The notes beneath the pieces were generated by a model that saw only the letters and a program-made list of their open reading frames with translations, was not told the origin of the DNA and did not search any database. Shown here piece by piece: positions 35,601-46,396 of a stretch of DNA of 64,000 nucleotides; the first letter of the stretch is position 1; every line of letters begins with the position of its first letter. Source of the stretch: Cristatella mucedo (taxonomy: Eukaryota > Bryozoa > Phylactolaemata > Cristatellidae); the NCBI GenBank assembly GCA_009760855.2, contig WPIO01000212.1:124501-188500 (forward strand), read 5' to 3'. The position numbers were made by a program, and so were the translations under genes.

Positions 35601-35850
35601 AATATTACGTCTCTTGATGTAGAATAAATCAATCACGTTGGTGGCACTTCTTCTCCTCATTTGCAATCCGCCTTTTGTAATGTAGCTGAGAAAATCTTCT
35701 GTTGTGCGAGTCTCTTGGAAAGTCACGGGCATAAACCTGCTGCTGTGGTCCCTTATGTACTAGAAGTGCAGCGGTGATGTTTCCAATATTATCAGAGGGT
35801 CGTGTGGCAGGGTCAGTGTAATCCGACTCCGGTTCTATGCATTGCAAAAC
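32628..35850 (-). pseudogene. ZMYM1/TTF-type hAT transposase, split by an L2-A insertion
   Basis: In minus order: a TTF-like zinc-finger start (DPATRPSDNIGNI, KGPQQQV, then RRFSQLHYKRRIANEE) at 35847-35640. Next, IKGKALSTWERKLSQILAVF and EHARRVTDKETYEHCLGKDI at 35330-35150. Then AAKSAKYYSAILNCTPDVSH, TEQ at about 35080. Then MKGKKNGVQKMILNINPRAF, PCSAHSSNLVVNDAPKSC and SSFFSASTRR at 34854-34670, part of the RNase-H-like core. After the L2-A insertion (33100-34106) come EELCSELQAIARRL and, at 32820-32630, SVASGNRSLAKLKLIKNYIC, LTMRQDRLVGLATISIESDL, the hAT dimerisation region. Stops and frameshifts are frequent. It could be an exapted gene relic, but the terminal repeats argue for a transposon. 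Confidence 0.85.
33100..34106 (+). mobile_element. L2-A LINE nested inside the hAT transposase
   Basis: 5'-truncated. It starts near [20 protein letters not shown], continues through [31 protein letters not shown] and [20 protein letters not shown] to the 3' UTR, stem-loop and ATT tail. It interrupts the transposase between its central part and its dimerisation region and is in opposite orientation. Confidence 0.88.
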
Positions 35851-36890
35851 TTGAACTGTATTGTCTTGATTATTACTTATCCGGAAGTCCGGTTTTGGTC
35901 TGTACTCAGAGCTTTGGTTTCTTCATTTTGTTCATTCAGACATTTTTCTCCACTTTCAGACATGTTTTGTCTGTGACTCGTCTGGAAATTCAGTAGATAA
36001 TCTTCGCTGCTTTAGGTATTTTAGGAAAGAGGCCCTTTCCATTTGCCTGCTCTTTGGCCTTTTCAGCCCTTCTCTCCTACGGTTTTGAGCCCCTGACAGT
36101 TTCTTATCATCCATGACTCTGTAAACAGTAATGACATCTGTAGTTTTTATAATGCTCTTGTACTGTACCGCCGGGTGTAGGATGACTGACAGTCAGCGAT
36201 TACTATTATTATTGGCATGCACCACCCTCCTGCCTGAAGCGAGGGGTACTGCTTGCTGGTCGGCCAGCAATCAGCTGCAGACCGAAGCTACAAGCTGGAG
36301 TTTCGGCCTATTTAAATGCAGTGCTCTCCTCAGCTCGGCTGGGCCGGCGGCCTGATCGAACCGGCTACTCTGGATGACGGCTGCCTCTCTGCTGTGCAGA
36401 TAATTAGACTTCGCTGAAGCAAACCGAGAACGAGCAGCGGCCAACAGCGATAGCAAGCAGCAGAGACTCGAGAGGTTCGTGTACCTCCGCCTCTTGAGCA
36501 CGGACTGCGAGGGACCCTACTGCAGGCGCATTTATGTGGGCCTGACTTACATAATCTTCAACAAATTGCCTTTGACACTCAACTTACCTTTGAAGCTAGC
36601 CTGACTTGAGCCCGATAAGCCCACCCACTACAGGCCGCGCCTTTGAGGACCACAGCAGCTCGAGCCTGTTGACTCCAAGTTTCCAATGCGCCAGTTTGAG
36701 TACTACTTTACTACAGAGGCCTTTGATACTTTAATACTTCGATGCTTCGGAAGCTTCGGAATGGACTCTCTAGCAGCCTGTGGGGAGAGGAATCCCCCAC
36801 AGCGGATTGGAGAGGAATCCCCCACAGGGGAGGAGAGGAATTCCCCACAGGGGATTCTACCGTTGGTCTGAGCACCCTAATAATAATACT
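35851..36890. other. 5' region of the hAT element
   Basis: No conserved coding sequence was recognised. It contains a short direct repeat of GGAGAGGAATCCCCCACAG at about 36780-36850. Confidence 0.45.
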
Positions 36891-37055
36891 AGCTGATTTA
36901 ACAGCCTCTTTTTGTATAGCGACAGAAGAGCCTTTACGGCTATCACCTCCGCTTGAAGTGGCGATAAAGGATCGCCCACCACAGGATTCGAACCCGCGAC
37001 CTCGGTCTCGAGGTCGTGAAAAGCAACCGCCTTACCTAGTGTGCCATCACGGCTC
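36891..37055 (-). mobile_element. SINE-2, tRNA head with canonical B box
   Basis: On minus: GGCACACTAGGTAAGGCGGT, TGCTTTTCACGACCTCG, the palindromic partner CGAGGTCGCGG, the exact B box GGTTCGAATCC, then the body to GGCTGTTAAATCAGCT. GGTTG-CTTTTCA-CGACC can fold as a tRNA anticodon stem-loop, but the long palindrome after it fits no normal tRNA. Confidence 0.88.
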
Positions 37056-37167
37056 ACTTAACTCACCTAACTAATATATGTGACTTCATGGGAGTCTGCA
37101 TCACGACTGCACATGCCTCCAGCCACTCTTTAGTTGCTAGGTACCCCTTTCGATAGGTTTGCTAGGT

Positions 37168-37342
37168 TTTAGGCGGTTGCTTTTCGCGACCCTGCGGACC
37201 TCCGAAGCCACGACCTCGGGGTCCCGAGGTCGTGGCTTCGGATCCTGCAGTGGTCGATTCTTTTTTGCCGCTGCAAGCGGCAGCGATAGCCGTAAAGGCT
37301 CTTATGTCGCTTTACAAAAGAGGCTGTTGAATCAGCTTGAAT
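37168..37342 (+). mobile_element. SINE-2 with an extended internal palindrome
   Basis: Same family, but the internal hairpin has grown to 19-bp perfect arms (37201-37219 and 37224-37242, containing CGAAGCCACGACCTCGG) around GGTC. The body TAGCCGTAAAGGCTCTTATG and end GAGGCTGTTGAATCAGCTT follow. Confidence 0.85.
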
Positions 37343-37549
37343 TTTTTTCGAGTACTGTGACAAAATTCAGGCACTGCCGGCGTCAGCTGCTGCACGGTTC
37401 AGTTCGTTCCCAGCCTGTTGCAGCTGTTTTGCACGAAGACCAGTGTGCCCACGGAACGAGGTCGCTGACCTGACCGCCAAACCCCAAGCACCCACATCCA
37501 CTGCAGACAGTTGGCACCGCCCCTCGCTCCTGCACTGTCCTGATAATTC

Positions 37550-37660
37550 TTAATAATAATAATAATAATGCACTTAATAAAGTGCCCTCAGAGAACTCAA
37601 ATCTCTTTCTAGGGGCTTTACTTTTGCTGCACAGGGAAAAGCGATTATATGGTGAGTAAT
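37550..37660 (-). mobile_element. L2-A LINE 3' tail
   Basis: (AAT)n, CACTTAATAAAGTGCCCTCA, GAGAACTCAAATCTCTTTCT, then GGGGCTTTACTTTTGCTGC, all antisense. It lies inside the right arm of the hAT. Confidence 0.82.
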
Positions 37661-37851
37661 ATCATAACGGCTTTCTGAGATATTCATTTAATAAGCTGCC
37701 AACAAGTTTTGATATGGAAATTGTTTTGGTGTTAGTTATTAACATCTTACCAAAAGATAGCTATCTTTTAGTTTTCTAGTTTTATCTGGTGCCCGCCCCC
37801 TTAGCCCAGTGCCCTAGTTCGCCTAGTGGAAGTGCCGGCCCTGTTAATCAG

Positions 37852-39367
37852 TGTGCTGGCTTTGTCTAATTTGTTTAAGGCCCGCTGATCAAGGAGTCGT
37901 CCAGCCTTGACACTTTTCTACAGACAAGTCAAGTGGCAACGGATTAGCAATCTTAAGAAGTATGGATGAATCGATTGGGCCAACATAACTCATTGTTAAT
38001 CTGTGAACTACGGTGCGGAAATGCTGCCGAAAATAACGTGACTAATAGGTATAAATAATAAACTAATAATGTGACTAATTTGCTCGGCTTCGTTGTTGCT
38101 GGTGCACACGGCTGCTTGGCCGCACTGCAGCTTTACAATTGTGCGACCGCTCCGATACCGATATAATTTTGACATCCGGCAGTGGCCTCAAGGCTAGTCA
38201 AATTCGCTGAGATTTTCTGCACGACAGCTGTCAAGAGGTTCTTCTAACCGATGCATCTCGAGAGTGTGCAGTAGCTACTTTGTTGGTCAAAACCAATTAA
38301 ATTTCCGTCGACTGCTAACCAGCTCGATGTGACAAAAGGCAAGCGCCAATTCGCACAGATGCACGAAACCGTTTGGACGCGCTGTCTAACCGCAGCTGCT
38401 GGCGGCACTTGCTTTAACTCGCCTGCTTTGACTCGCCTTCAGCGATTTGCTACTATGATTGATTGTCATTTCCGAGCACCTGACCCGTCGAGGTTGCCAG
38501 GTTGGCCGCAGGGACCGATCGCGGCCATCGCACGCAGCTGCCGATGCTTCCGTTCCTCAGTCTCGCCTGTTTGCGGGTCCCAGCTATCCCTCCCTCCCCC
38601 ACACCCCGAACCTCACCTGCCACCTGACCGCAGGCAACGCACACACTTGCACACGCCGGTAGCTTATCCATCATTTTGCTCTCTGTCTACTGCAGCTCCG
38701 AGCTCCTTTGCCAGACTACTCTCTGGGTCGACCGACTCTTTTTTTGACAGCTGCAAATTTAGTTAACAGTTCAAACGTGCATCTGCCGTGCTTAGGCTCG
38801 CGTAGGCGATTGCTTGCCCTCCTTCCGATTTTACTTCCGTGAAGAAACCCGCGAAGCCGTTTGATAAAATTGCCGCAGCCGTCCGTGACGGTTGTGCACG
38901 TCTATGAATGGCCGTGCTGTGGTTTGTACTCGATGCATTTTTGGCGAGTTTTCTGTAAGCATGCGTGTGACCATTAGCATCTTGGCAATGACTCTCGATG
39001 GCCATACATGTGTCTTGTCAAGTAGGAAAGTGTCCACAATTTTTCGACGTTGCCAGCTATTTTGCTGTCAGTAAAAATTATTTATAAAATGCCTCGTAAA
39101 ATATTTAGCCATTTGAATTTCACAGTTCTTTATATATTTTTGTTGTAGTTGAAATTTAAAATCGTTTTTTAAGACAAAGTATACATATTTCCTCAGAAAT
39201 GGCAAGAGATATCACTTCGAATTACTATAAAGTGAGTGCACAGGTTTGTCACCTAAATTTGAGTGCTAGTTTACTACTTCGTCCTCCTAACCCTGCCTGC
39301 TAAAGCAAAGTTAAAGATCTGCCGAACCAACAGCCTCACTACTGTAGCAACAGAAGAGCCTTAGCCG
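37852..39367. other. Intergenic, no gene seen
   Basis: A 145-codon plus ORF (38329-38766) is unrecognised and has no supporting splice or start context. Confidence 0.45.
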
Positions 39368-39515
39368 CCGAGCTCGTTTGGTCCAGCGGTTAAGGTGCTC
39401 GCCCCCACCAAGGTCTAGCTGAGGTCGTGGGCTCGAGCCCCGAGGCACATGTGAAGCGCCTGAATAGTGATTAAGTTCTCTTAGGGCGCTATACAAATGA
39501 ACTATACAAATGAAC
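39368..39515 (+). mobile_element. SINE-1
   Basis: Same family as 13401-13535: A-box-like TGGTCCAGCGGTTAAGG, B-box-like GGCTCGAGCCCC, and stem-loop tail AAGCGCC, GATTAAGTTCTC, GGGCGCTATACAAATG with the last dozen bases duplicated. Confidence 0.87.
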
Positions 39516-39544
39516 TATATTTAGCCGAAATCAGCCCCCAACCC

Positions 39545-39650
39545 CCCTCCCCGCTGGTAGTGGGCAGTAAAGAATTGCCTCTTCAGGACTCGAACCCCTG
39601 ACTAAGGTTGTAAAGTGTGAGCATCATGCCAACAGGCTAAAACCAGGGCG
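39545..39650 (-). mobile_element. Degenerate SINE-2-like tRNA head
   Basis: On minus, AGGGGTTCGAGTCCTGAAGA followed by GGCAATTCTTTACTGCCC is SINE-2-like but diverged. Confidence 0.5.
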
Positions 39651-40200
39651 GCTACCAACCTGACGGCCGTGAGAAAGCTGGCTATCTGCCATCCATAATG
39701 CTGCAGCAGAGGCAGTATCAGTTTACGTGCTTTACCCTTCACTAAACGTGCTCTTTTTTTAGAGCCAGCCACACCGCAGGAAGCCGAGCCGGAGTCCTTC
39801 AAACAGTATTGCAACACCAAAGAAGTCATATCCGGAGTCGAAGGTATGCATGCAAGAGTGGTTCGGTCCGTCTTGGCATGGTGCCATCTTCCAACGGTTG
39901 TGTCTACTCGTACGAGCTAACACTGTGAGTCTGTGACCGTGTCTTTCCACGCTTGGCTCGGCAATCGTGTTACTATGCAGACTTGGCCTGAATTGAAATA
40001 TTGAAAAATCGTGAAGTCGTGAAGTGAAGGAGTTGCTGCTCATTCATCCTGTCATTTCTTGAAGTGGGACTCAGCTTGTATTTTTTTTCAATGCTAGTTC
40101 GTCAGTGATTCTGTCCCATAAATGTCTCCCGGTCTAGTGCTGCCCTCTTAACGAGTGGCCTAACCAAGTGCCCTTTCTGCAGAGACAAGAATGTAAGCTG
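39651..40200. other. Intergenic, no feature
   Basis: Nothing recognised. Confidence 0.45.
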
Positions 40201-40204
40201 AGGA

Positions 40205-40347
40205 TAATTATATATGTTATCTTATAGACAACATATATACATACAATTATATTTATATTAATAATAGTATAATATATAACAATAATATAAGATATAATAA
40301 TATATAAGGAATATATATATATGAATATATATATATATATATATTAT
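40205..40347. repeat. AT-rich (TA)n-like block
   Basis: Nearly pure A/T with interrupted TA/ATA arrays. Confidence 0.93.
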
Positions 40348-40399
40348 ATTCAATATATTAGTTTCTTATGCAAGATAGAAGTAGATCTAGGCATCTCAC

Positions 40400-41640
40400 A
40401 TGGCAAAAGGTGGTTATTGGGTCCAGAAGGCTAGTAGACTTCTTACGCTGGGATATCAAATTTGAGATGAGGTAATGAGTGTGGATAATGAGATATTGCA
40501 AGGAACAGAAGGTGAGGAGTCCACTGAGAATGTTAACTTGGGGATAGGCTATCTAGTCTTATCTATCCTACTGACAAAAACATCTGTAGGAACTATTTGC
40601 TACAAGATTGCCACAATGATCATTTGGCAATATGTTAGGCGTTCAGGAGATGGTTGATCGGTAAAACTGATTGGCACCTACCTGTATAGGCTTTGCCTGA
40701 TTATCTAGTGTTATTATCACAATCCACTACAAAAAAATGTAGCGTATGCGTTTTGAAACTTGCAAGCTTGTCCAATGCAATCAGCCATCAGCACAAAACG
40801 TAAGTGAGTGAAGAGGTGTGCTGTTATCCACACTTGACCTGAAAAGCCTACTTTGAGCTACCGACACTGGCTTCATTTATTTTTCAGACTTTTTTAGGTT
40901 TGTTTTTATACACGGTATGACCAGAGCTAGCCAGGCATCATAAGAAGATATTTCAAGATACCGAAAACCCTGAATGTCTCGCATACATAAGAAACACATA
41001 AGGCACTGGCCAACACTGGTTGCGTCGAGTCAGCATTATCGGATTGTGCATCGGTAATTCCACTAGACGTTTTGTTGAAGCTAGACTTGGCTTTAGCTAG
41101 GATGCATTAATACATTCCAGCATAGTAGCTTCATAAGCCAGTTGACGGTCACCCGGTCCTGATTTTTTTATGCCTTCTCAAGCGTGTGCCAAATAGTCCA
41201 AGCTGTTTTAATGTCCGCCGTAAATCGTTTGGCCATAACAGAGAGGGCGGCGGTGTATGTATGTATCTCCGTCTGTAACTCCTCAAAGCCTCACAGACCA
41301 CGTGGGCATTACGCAGGAGAGTTTTGTATAGCGCAATCACGGCGTAAGCGGCTTTCGATATGCATTCATTAGCCAACAGACTTCGTCTCACGTGACGAAG
41401 AGAAAGTGAAAAGCGTAGCTGAGTCCGGAGAGCAGTCGAGGTGGTGAATAGCATGGAAGTAGCAGCTCAGTACGGCTTGAAAGTATGTGCTATAGTCGGC
41501 AGCAGGAGAATAGTTGTCGTGTTTGTAAAGAAGAGAAAACTCGTCCAGAGCATTAACTAGTGTGGTGATGTTGTAGCGTTCCCTTAGTGTGTGTAGATCG
41601 GATGGCGGTTTGAGCAGAAGGGGCAAGCAACCAAGGTATT
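40400..41640 (-). mobile_element. LINE-B 3' region
   Basis: 41155-41640 on minus includes the family block also seen at 1680-1800 and 19880-20050 (an 85-codon frame has YSTYFQAVLSCYFHAIHHLD). 40400-41060 resembles 550-860, so the whole may be LINE-B 3' UTR. The upstream limit is uncertain. Confidence 0.55.
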
Positions 41641-41744
41641 TTTTTCGGACAGCATTAATCTCAATCGTCGTAGGGTTTCGTGATTATTTGCTTGCATATC
41701 TTTCAGTTCGTTTGCAGATCATTCAGGATAATGAAGGAGAATAC

Positions 41745-42480
41745 TCATACTAATACTACTCCTACTAATAATAATACACTTTTCTAGCGCCCTCAGAGAA
41801 CATCTCTTTTTAGGCACTTTACACTTGCTGTAGAGGAAGCATGATCGAATGGTTAGTGGTAGCATGCTCAATGTCAACAAGCATAACATGGTTAGAGGTG
41901 ACATGCACAGAGTCAGCTTGCAAATATGGTTAGTGGCAGCATGCACAGTGTCAGCACGCACAAGCACATAAAGGACGAATCAGAGAGGGACCCACTAAAT
42001 GCTATGATAAATATTGAAATGCGTTTCTAGCTTCATTTTAGATTCCTTCATGTCAGGGGAGGTCGTGACCTCAGTCGGGAGTGTATTCCAGGCTTTTGAA
42101 GCATACGAAGTAAACGCATGGTCTCCAAAAGATTTGAGGCTTCTACGAGGTGTAGCTAAACGATTTGGTTCAGAAAAGCAGTGGTACGATGCCTAGCCTG
42201 GTGGGGCGGGTGGGGGCGGGAGTAAATCTGATAGGTAGGCTCGAGCCAAAGAATGAAGGGACTTAAAAGTGAGTGACAAGACCTTGAAGTCGATGCGATG
42301 CTTGACTGGGAGCCAGTGCAGGTCGGCGACAAGTGGTGTGATGTGGCAACTTGATCCTCACGACAGACAAGCCTGGCTGCAGAGTTTTACACTAACTGTA
42401 AGCATCTGATTGCACAGGCCGATAGACCAGCAAACAGTGAGTTCCACGTGTGACGAGTGACTAGACGGGATGTCACAAAT
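41745..42480 (-). mobile_element. L2-A LINE 3' 0.7 kb
   Basis: Antisense stem-loop at 41780-41830, 3' UTR landmarks (GTTATGCTTGTTGACATTGA), then frames containing SRRSLKSFGDHAF-like and [20 protein letters not shown] blocks up to about 42480. Heavily mutated. Confidence 0.82.
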
Positions 42481-42544
42481 GCATGTGACAAACACGAACT
42501 GTGGACTCAACGAGATCTGCATGTTGCCAGATGTGCAGAATTTT

Positions 42545-42582
42545 GTAGTAATAGTTGTAATAGTAATAGTAATAGTAATAGC
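42545..42582. repeat. (TAATAG)n microsatellite
   Basis: Five to six units of TAATAG/TAATAGT. Confidence 0.9.
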
Positions 42583-43940
42583 ACCGCTAGCAATTTCTCT
42601 CGTGCTGCACGTGGCAACACTGGCCGATGCTGATGCTGCAAGATTGATAGCCAGGCAGGAGGCTCATGGCGTGATCGTGGCAGCGTGCTGATTTCACTTC
42701 ATGCAGCATGCTGATTCCGTGCAGCATGCGGCGTTCTAGCTAAGAACAGTGCGAGCGAGGCCTGCTTACATGGGCTGTCGCTACAATAACGACAGCGATA
42801 CTACGATCCTGAAGCGGATCGAAGACCGATCTAATATTTATGAGTAATCCAAGTGTTACCCTGAAGTTGGAAGACACTGACTATCCTCAAGATTGGTTCA
42901 GTTAGGATCACTTTCACAGCCTGTGCCCGTAATCGATGGTCTGTTTCAAAGCCGCACTTTATTAGATGGGTTCTTTTTGCCTCGGCCCCTGTCAGCTCGG
43001 CCTCTCGACTTTCAGCTGAGGTCAAGTGCCAAAATTAGAGCCTGCTTAGGTACGTGTGCGGCAGCCAAAGTAGTTGACACTGTTGTGACTTAGCAACTTA
43101 GCATGCTGCGTTTCCCTCTACTCAGAACTCCCTGCCTGTGTCCATAATCACGTGCAACTGTTACTCATCTCTGCCTGTTCGCATGGCCTGTCGTCGTCGG
43201 CGGGTTGGCACTACATTCTGTAAATAACGCCGGTTCTGCCTTATTTTCGCTGGCTCCCTGTTGAGCATGGAATCGTCGTCAATATCCTCACTATCGCCTA
43301 TGAGTTTACCCAGTCATTTCTACGCTTTGCTGCGGCACCCACACGTGCACACTGCCCACGTGCACGCTGGCTCCCCACTTGCGTCCCTCAGGCGACCCGG
43401 CACTTTCGGAATGCGATCAGCTTGCCTCGCTAAAACCAAGTTTCGTGAAGCTCTTGATTTCAACTGCATATCGCTAACAACCGTGCTTTTTAGCTATTCC
43501 CAAAAATGTCAAGCTGTTGTGCATGCGCGTCGGCCCCCTCAAAGGCTGACTCAGCAAGTGGCCTGCGGTTGAGAACTGAGGCGCTCTCGCCTCGCTCAAA
43601 ATAAGCTTTAGCTTGGCAAGCGGGTCGCGGTGTGCGTGAGCGCAGAGCCACCTGCAGGGGCCAGCCCCTTGGGGGTGGGGAGGCCATTTGCAAATGAGCG
43701 TCCTTGTGTGGAGGCGGCGTAAAGGCGTTCGGGTTAACTCGGCACGTGGACTTTTAGCAATAGTGCATCGAAGCCGCAGCTGTAAGTTGCCTACTTGGGA
43801 AGTTACTTGGGAGGGTCGCAGTGTAAAAGTGCTCGAAAACTGTCCAGACCGGATCTTTAGAGGCCGTTTTCGTGAGAACGCGCCACCCGCAAAGTCGCGA
43901 AACCGAAATGGGGCCAACCCGTAACCTCGTGACCCGGATC
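42583..43940. other. Intergenic, no gene seen
   Basis: ORFs of up to 147 codons overlap on both strands without domains. Confidence 0.45.
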
Positions 43941-43944
43941 CTAG

Positions 43945-44760
43945 CGTGGTTTGGAAGCGGCAGCGAGTGAATCGCCGCGATTCGCCGGACCCGGCTTGGT
44001 ACCCTCACTTGGTCTGAACGACTTGGCAGAAGCTCTGCCGAGCCACGCCGCGCGCTATTTGCATCCGCTAAATCGAGCTTCTCGCAAAAGACTCCTACAC
44101 TCGACAGCAGGGGATATCCTCCTCCTTCTCCTTCTCCTTCTTCCTCTCTCTGGGCCCCGGCGCTCGTCGAAAGTCGGATCGACGCGGCGTGGCGCCGCCA
44201 TCCTCTTCTTCCCCGCGCTTCCGCCTCGCCCCCCTGCGGCCCTCACAGCCGCCTCACGGCTCGAGCAGCCTCGTCCGCCCAATTTCCCGTCTGCCGCTCC
44301 GCTTTCGGCGTTCGGCGCCGAAGCCGCGTCGGCGGGCGTGCAGTCAGTCGCCTACCCGCCGGGCCGGAAGCGAGCGGACTCTCGGGAAAGAGGAGCCGCT
44401 CTCGCGAGAGCGAGCGCTGCTGCTGCTGGCTGCGAAGCGGCCGCTTCCTCTTCTATCGACTCGGATCGATCGTCTGCTCGATCGTCTCAGCTGAGACGCT
44501 GCGAACGTCCTTCGTAAGGAGGCTGGCTACCGAGGAGCGTAGCTTAGAGATGCAATTTCGATTCGGCTAGTCCGATTTCGCTAGTCGGATTTCGCTCCTC
44601 CCCTACGCTTGACGTGTCGTAATTCCCGGGAGGGGGCGGGTGTAGAGTGTGCCTCGCTCCCGCTCTGTCGCCGGTACTTTGAAGCCGAGTCAGCGGCCCG
44701 CGGCCGACAAGCATCTTGCAAGAGCTGTCGAAATTCAAATAAGAAAGACCGCTGGGTAAG
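43945..44760. promoter_or_regulatory. CpG-rich region, possible unidentified promoter
   Basis: CG-dense stretch with pyrimidine-rich (CTCCTT)n. A good donor-like CTGGGTAAGAA lies at about 44751-44761 on plus. It could hold a noncoding first exon of the downstream PXYLP1-like gene or of another gene. The 188-codon plus ORF with a Leu run is not convincing as protein. Confidence 0.4.
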
Positions 44761-46043
44761 AATGGCCGCCGGTCGGGGCATCCGTTACTGCGAGGTCCCT
44801 CAAGGTTCGCTCTTTGTTTTCGGCGGTTCGATGTGCCCCCTCTCCCCCCCCCGTATAGGATTGCGGATAGCGCTGTGCAAATGCCATAATGCGGGCCGAA
44901 AAGCCATAGTTGCACGTATCTCTCAAGTCATAGAATGAAGCCACTTCATGCTTTTAGTTAATGCTTGAAAAATGATTGAATTTCCGGCATCGGTAACCTG
45001 TACTAGAAAGAGACTCCGCGCCTGCCGTTGCCAAAGTATACAGTCTTCGTGCAAGATGCAATTACTAGATACTCTATGCATTGCCAACTAGTGCTACGGC
45101 CGTGTAAGAGCCTAGTATCGTCGCATGGCTCAGTTCCCAAACTGCCTTCGGGCGCTGTGCCCAGCGAAAAGCACTAAACTGGATGGAGAGCTCGAGGCTC
45201 GTAGGTTTGACGAGCTGTGGTTTTCACCGGCATTTCACGCCCCTTGGCCTCGTTTTTACTTTTAGCATCCGAAGCTGTGAATTCGCAGTGCAGCTTTTAC
45301 AGCAATATTCATTTATTCGATATTTGTTTGTTTAATTATTGTATATTTATTCGCAATGTTTTCAATCGTTTCGGCCGACGATTCGCTGGATTTAATGGGT
45401 AATTTATCTGGGAAAGGCAGTAAGTTATTTCAATGCGTGTATCTGCTGTCGTAAGTTGCAACGCCCTCTCTCGAGTGTTGTCTGCTGCTCGCTCGCTCGC
45501 ATCGGATGCAACAGTGACCTGCTGACATGCTTCATTGAGTCGCGCTCCACAGCCAGTTGGCCCTTTACAATTCGGAGAGTCTGCACTTACATTTGACGGG
45601 CGTGCAATTTCTAATTCGTCGAGCTTGTAGCGGTCATTTATAACGCGTTTACCAGCTTCGCGAGTGTTCGGCCTCGCGCCTACGTGACCGGATGCAGAGA
45701 GGATACCCGTAGCGCTGCTGGCTGCTTAGGAACGCTGTCGCTGGTCGTGCAGGCGGCGCAGCTCCGATTCTCCACGGTACATGCAGACGATTGTCGAGCG
45801 AGGCGGTAGTCGATATTCCCCGCGCCTCATCAGTATTCGTGATGGTGTTTAGCTCTAGATCGCAGAAGCGCGGCGGAGACCTCCCACCGGTCGCTCTCTG
45901 ATATTTGTAAATTTCACGGAGGCACCGTTCCAGCGCGACCACTTTCGAAGAAACTGATTACTAGTAATAAAAGTGCATATGTTGGACAGCACCCTCGATG
46001 AGCTTGGCCTCCGTCTAGACACTAGGTACGCTGTAAAGGAAGC
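44761..46043. other. Intergenic, no feature
   Basis: No recognisable gene or repeat. A 97-codon minus ORF (45649-45942) has no domain. Confidence 0.45.
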
Positions 46044-46049
46044 ACGAAC

Positions 46050-46396
46050 ACGAGGTCAACGGGAGCACGAGGTCAGCGGGAGCACGAGGTCAGCGGGAGC
46101 ACGAGGTCAGCGGGAGCACGAGGTCAGCGGGAGCACGAAGTCAGCGGGAGCACGAGGTCAGCGGGAGCACGAGGTCAGCGGGAGCACGAGGTCAGCGGGA
46201 GCACGAGGGTCAGCGGGAGCACGAGGTCAGCGGGAGCACGAGGGTCAGCGGGAGCACGAGGTCAGCGGGAGCACGAGGGTCAGCGGGAGCACGAGGTCAG
46301 CGGGAGCACGAGGGTCAGCGAGAGCACGGGGTCAGCGGGAGCACGGGGTCAGCGGGAGCACGAGGTCAGCGGGAGCACGAGGTCAGCGGGAGCATG
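46050..46396. repeat. 17/18-bp minisatellite, about 20 copies
   Basis: The unit GAGGTCAGCGGGAGCAC (17 bp) alternates with an 18-bp form carrying GAGGGTCAG. Copies are almost identical except the first and last few. A unit not divisible by 3 cycles the frame, giving the spurious 142-codon ORF of REHEVSGSTRSAGARGQ repeats. Confidence 0.97.

Larger units (their letters stand above)
32427..37843 (-). mobile_element. hAT DNA transposon, about 5.4 kb, with nested insertions
   Basis: Both ends start CAGGGCCGG (left CAGGGCCGGTGC, right, read inward on minus, CAGGGCCGGCAC). They are flanked by 8-bp target duplications differing at two positions: TTCATTAG at 32419-32426 and TTAATCAG at 37844-37851. 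Eight-bp duplications and CAGG termini are the hAT signature. The interior carries a decayed TTF-zinc-finger/ZMYM1-type transposase on minus (32628-35850). Four later insertions lie inside: L2-A 33100-34106, SINE-2 36891-37055, SINE-2 37168-37342 and an L2-A tail 37550-37660. Without those it would be about 4 kb, a normal autonomous hAT length. Confidence 0.82.

Noticed and set aside
36950-37060. Functional tRNA gene (canonical B box GGTTCGAATCC)
   Set aside because: The acceptor stem cannot be closed, an 11-bp palindrome interrupts the fold, and the same sequence recurs as part of a 300-bp dispersed SINE.
43951-44517. 188-codon ORF with a Leu run resembling a signal peptide
   Set aside because: The Leu run is a (CTC/CTT) simple repeat in a CpG block, and the rest is Ala/Ser/Arg filler. 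It does not match the signal-anchor exon expected for PXYLP1.
46050-46396. CRISPR array
   Set aside because: Units are contiguous with no unique spacers, in a eukaryotic context. It is a plain tandem repeat.
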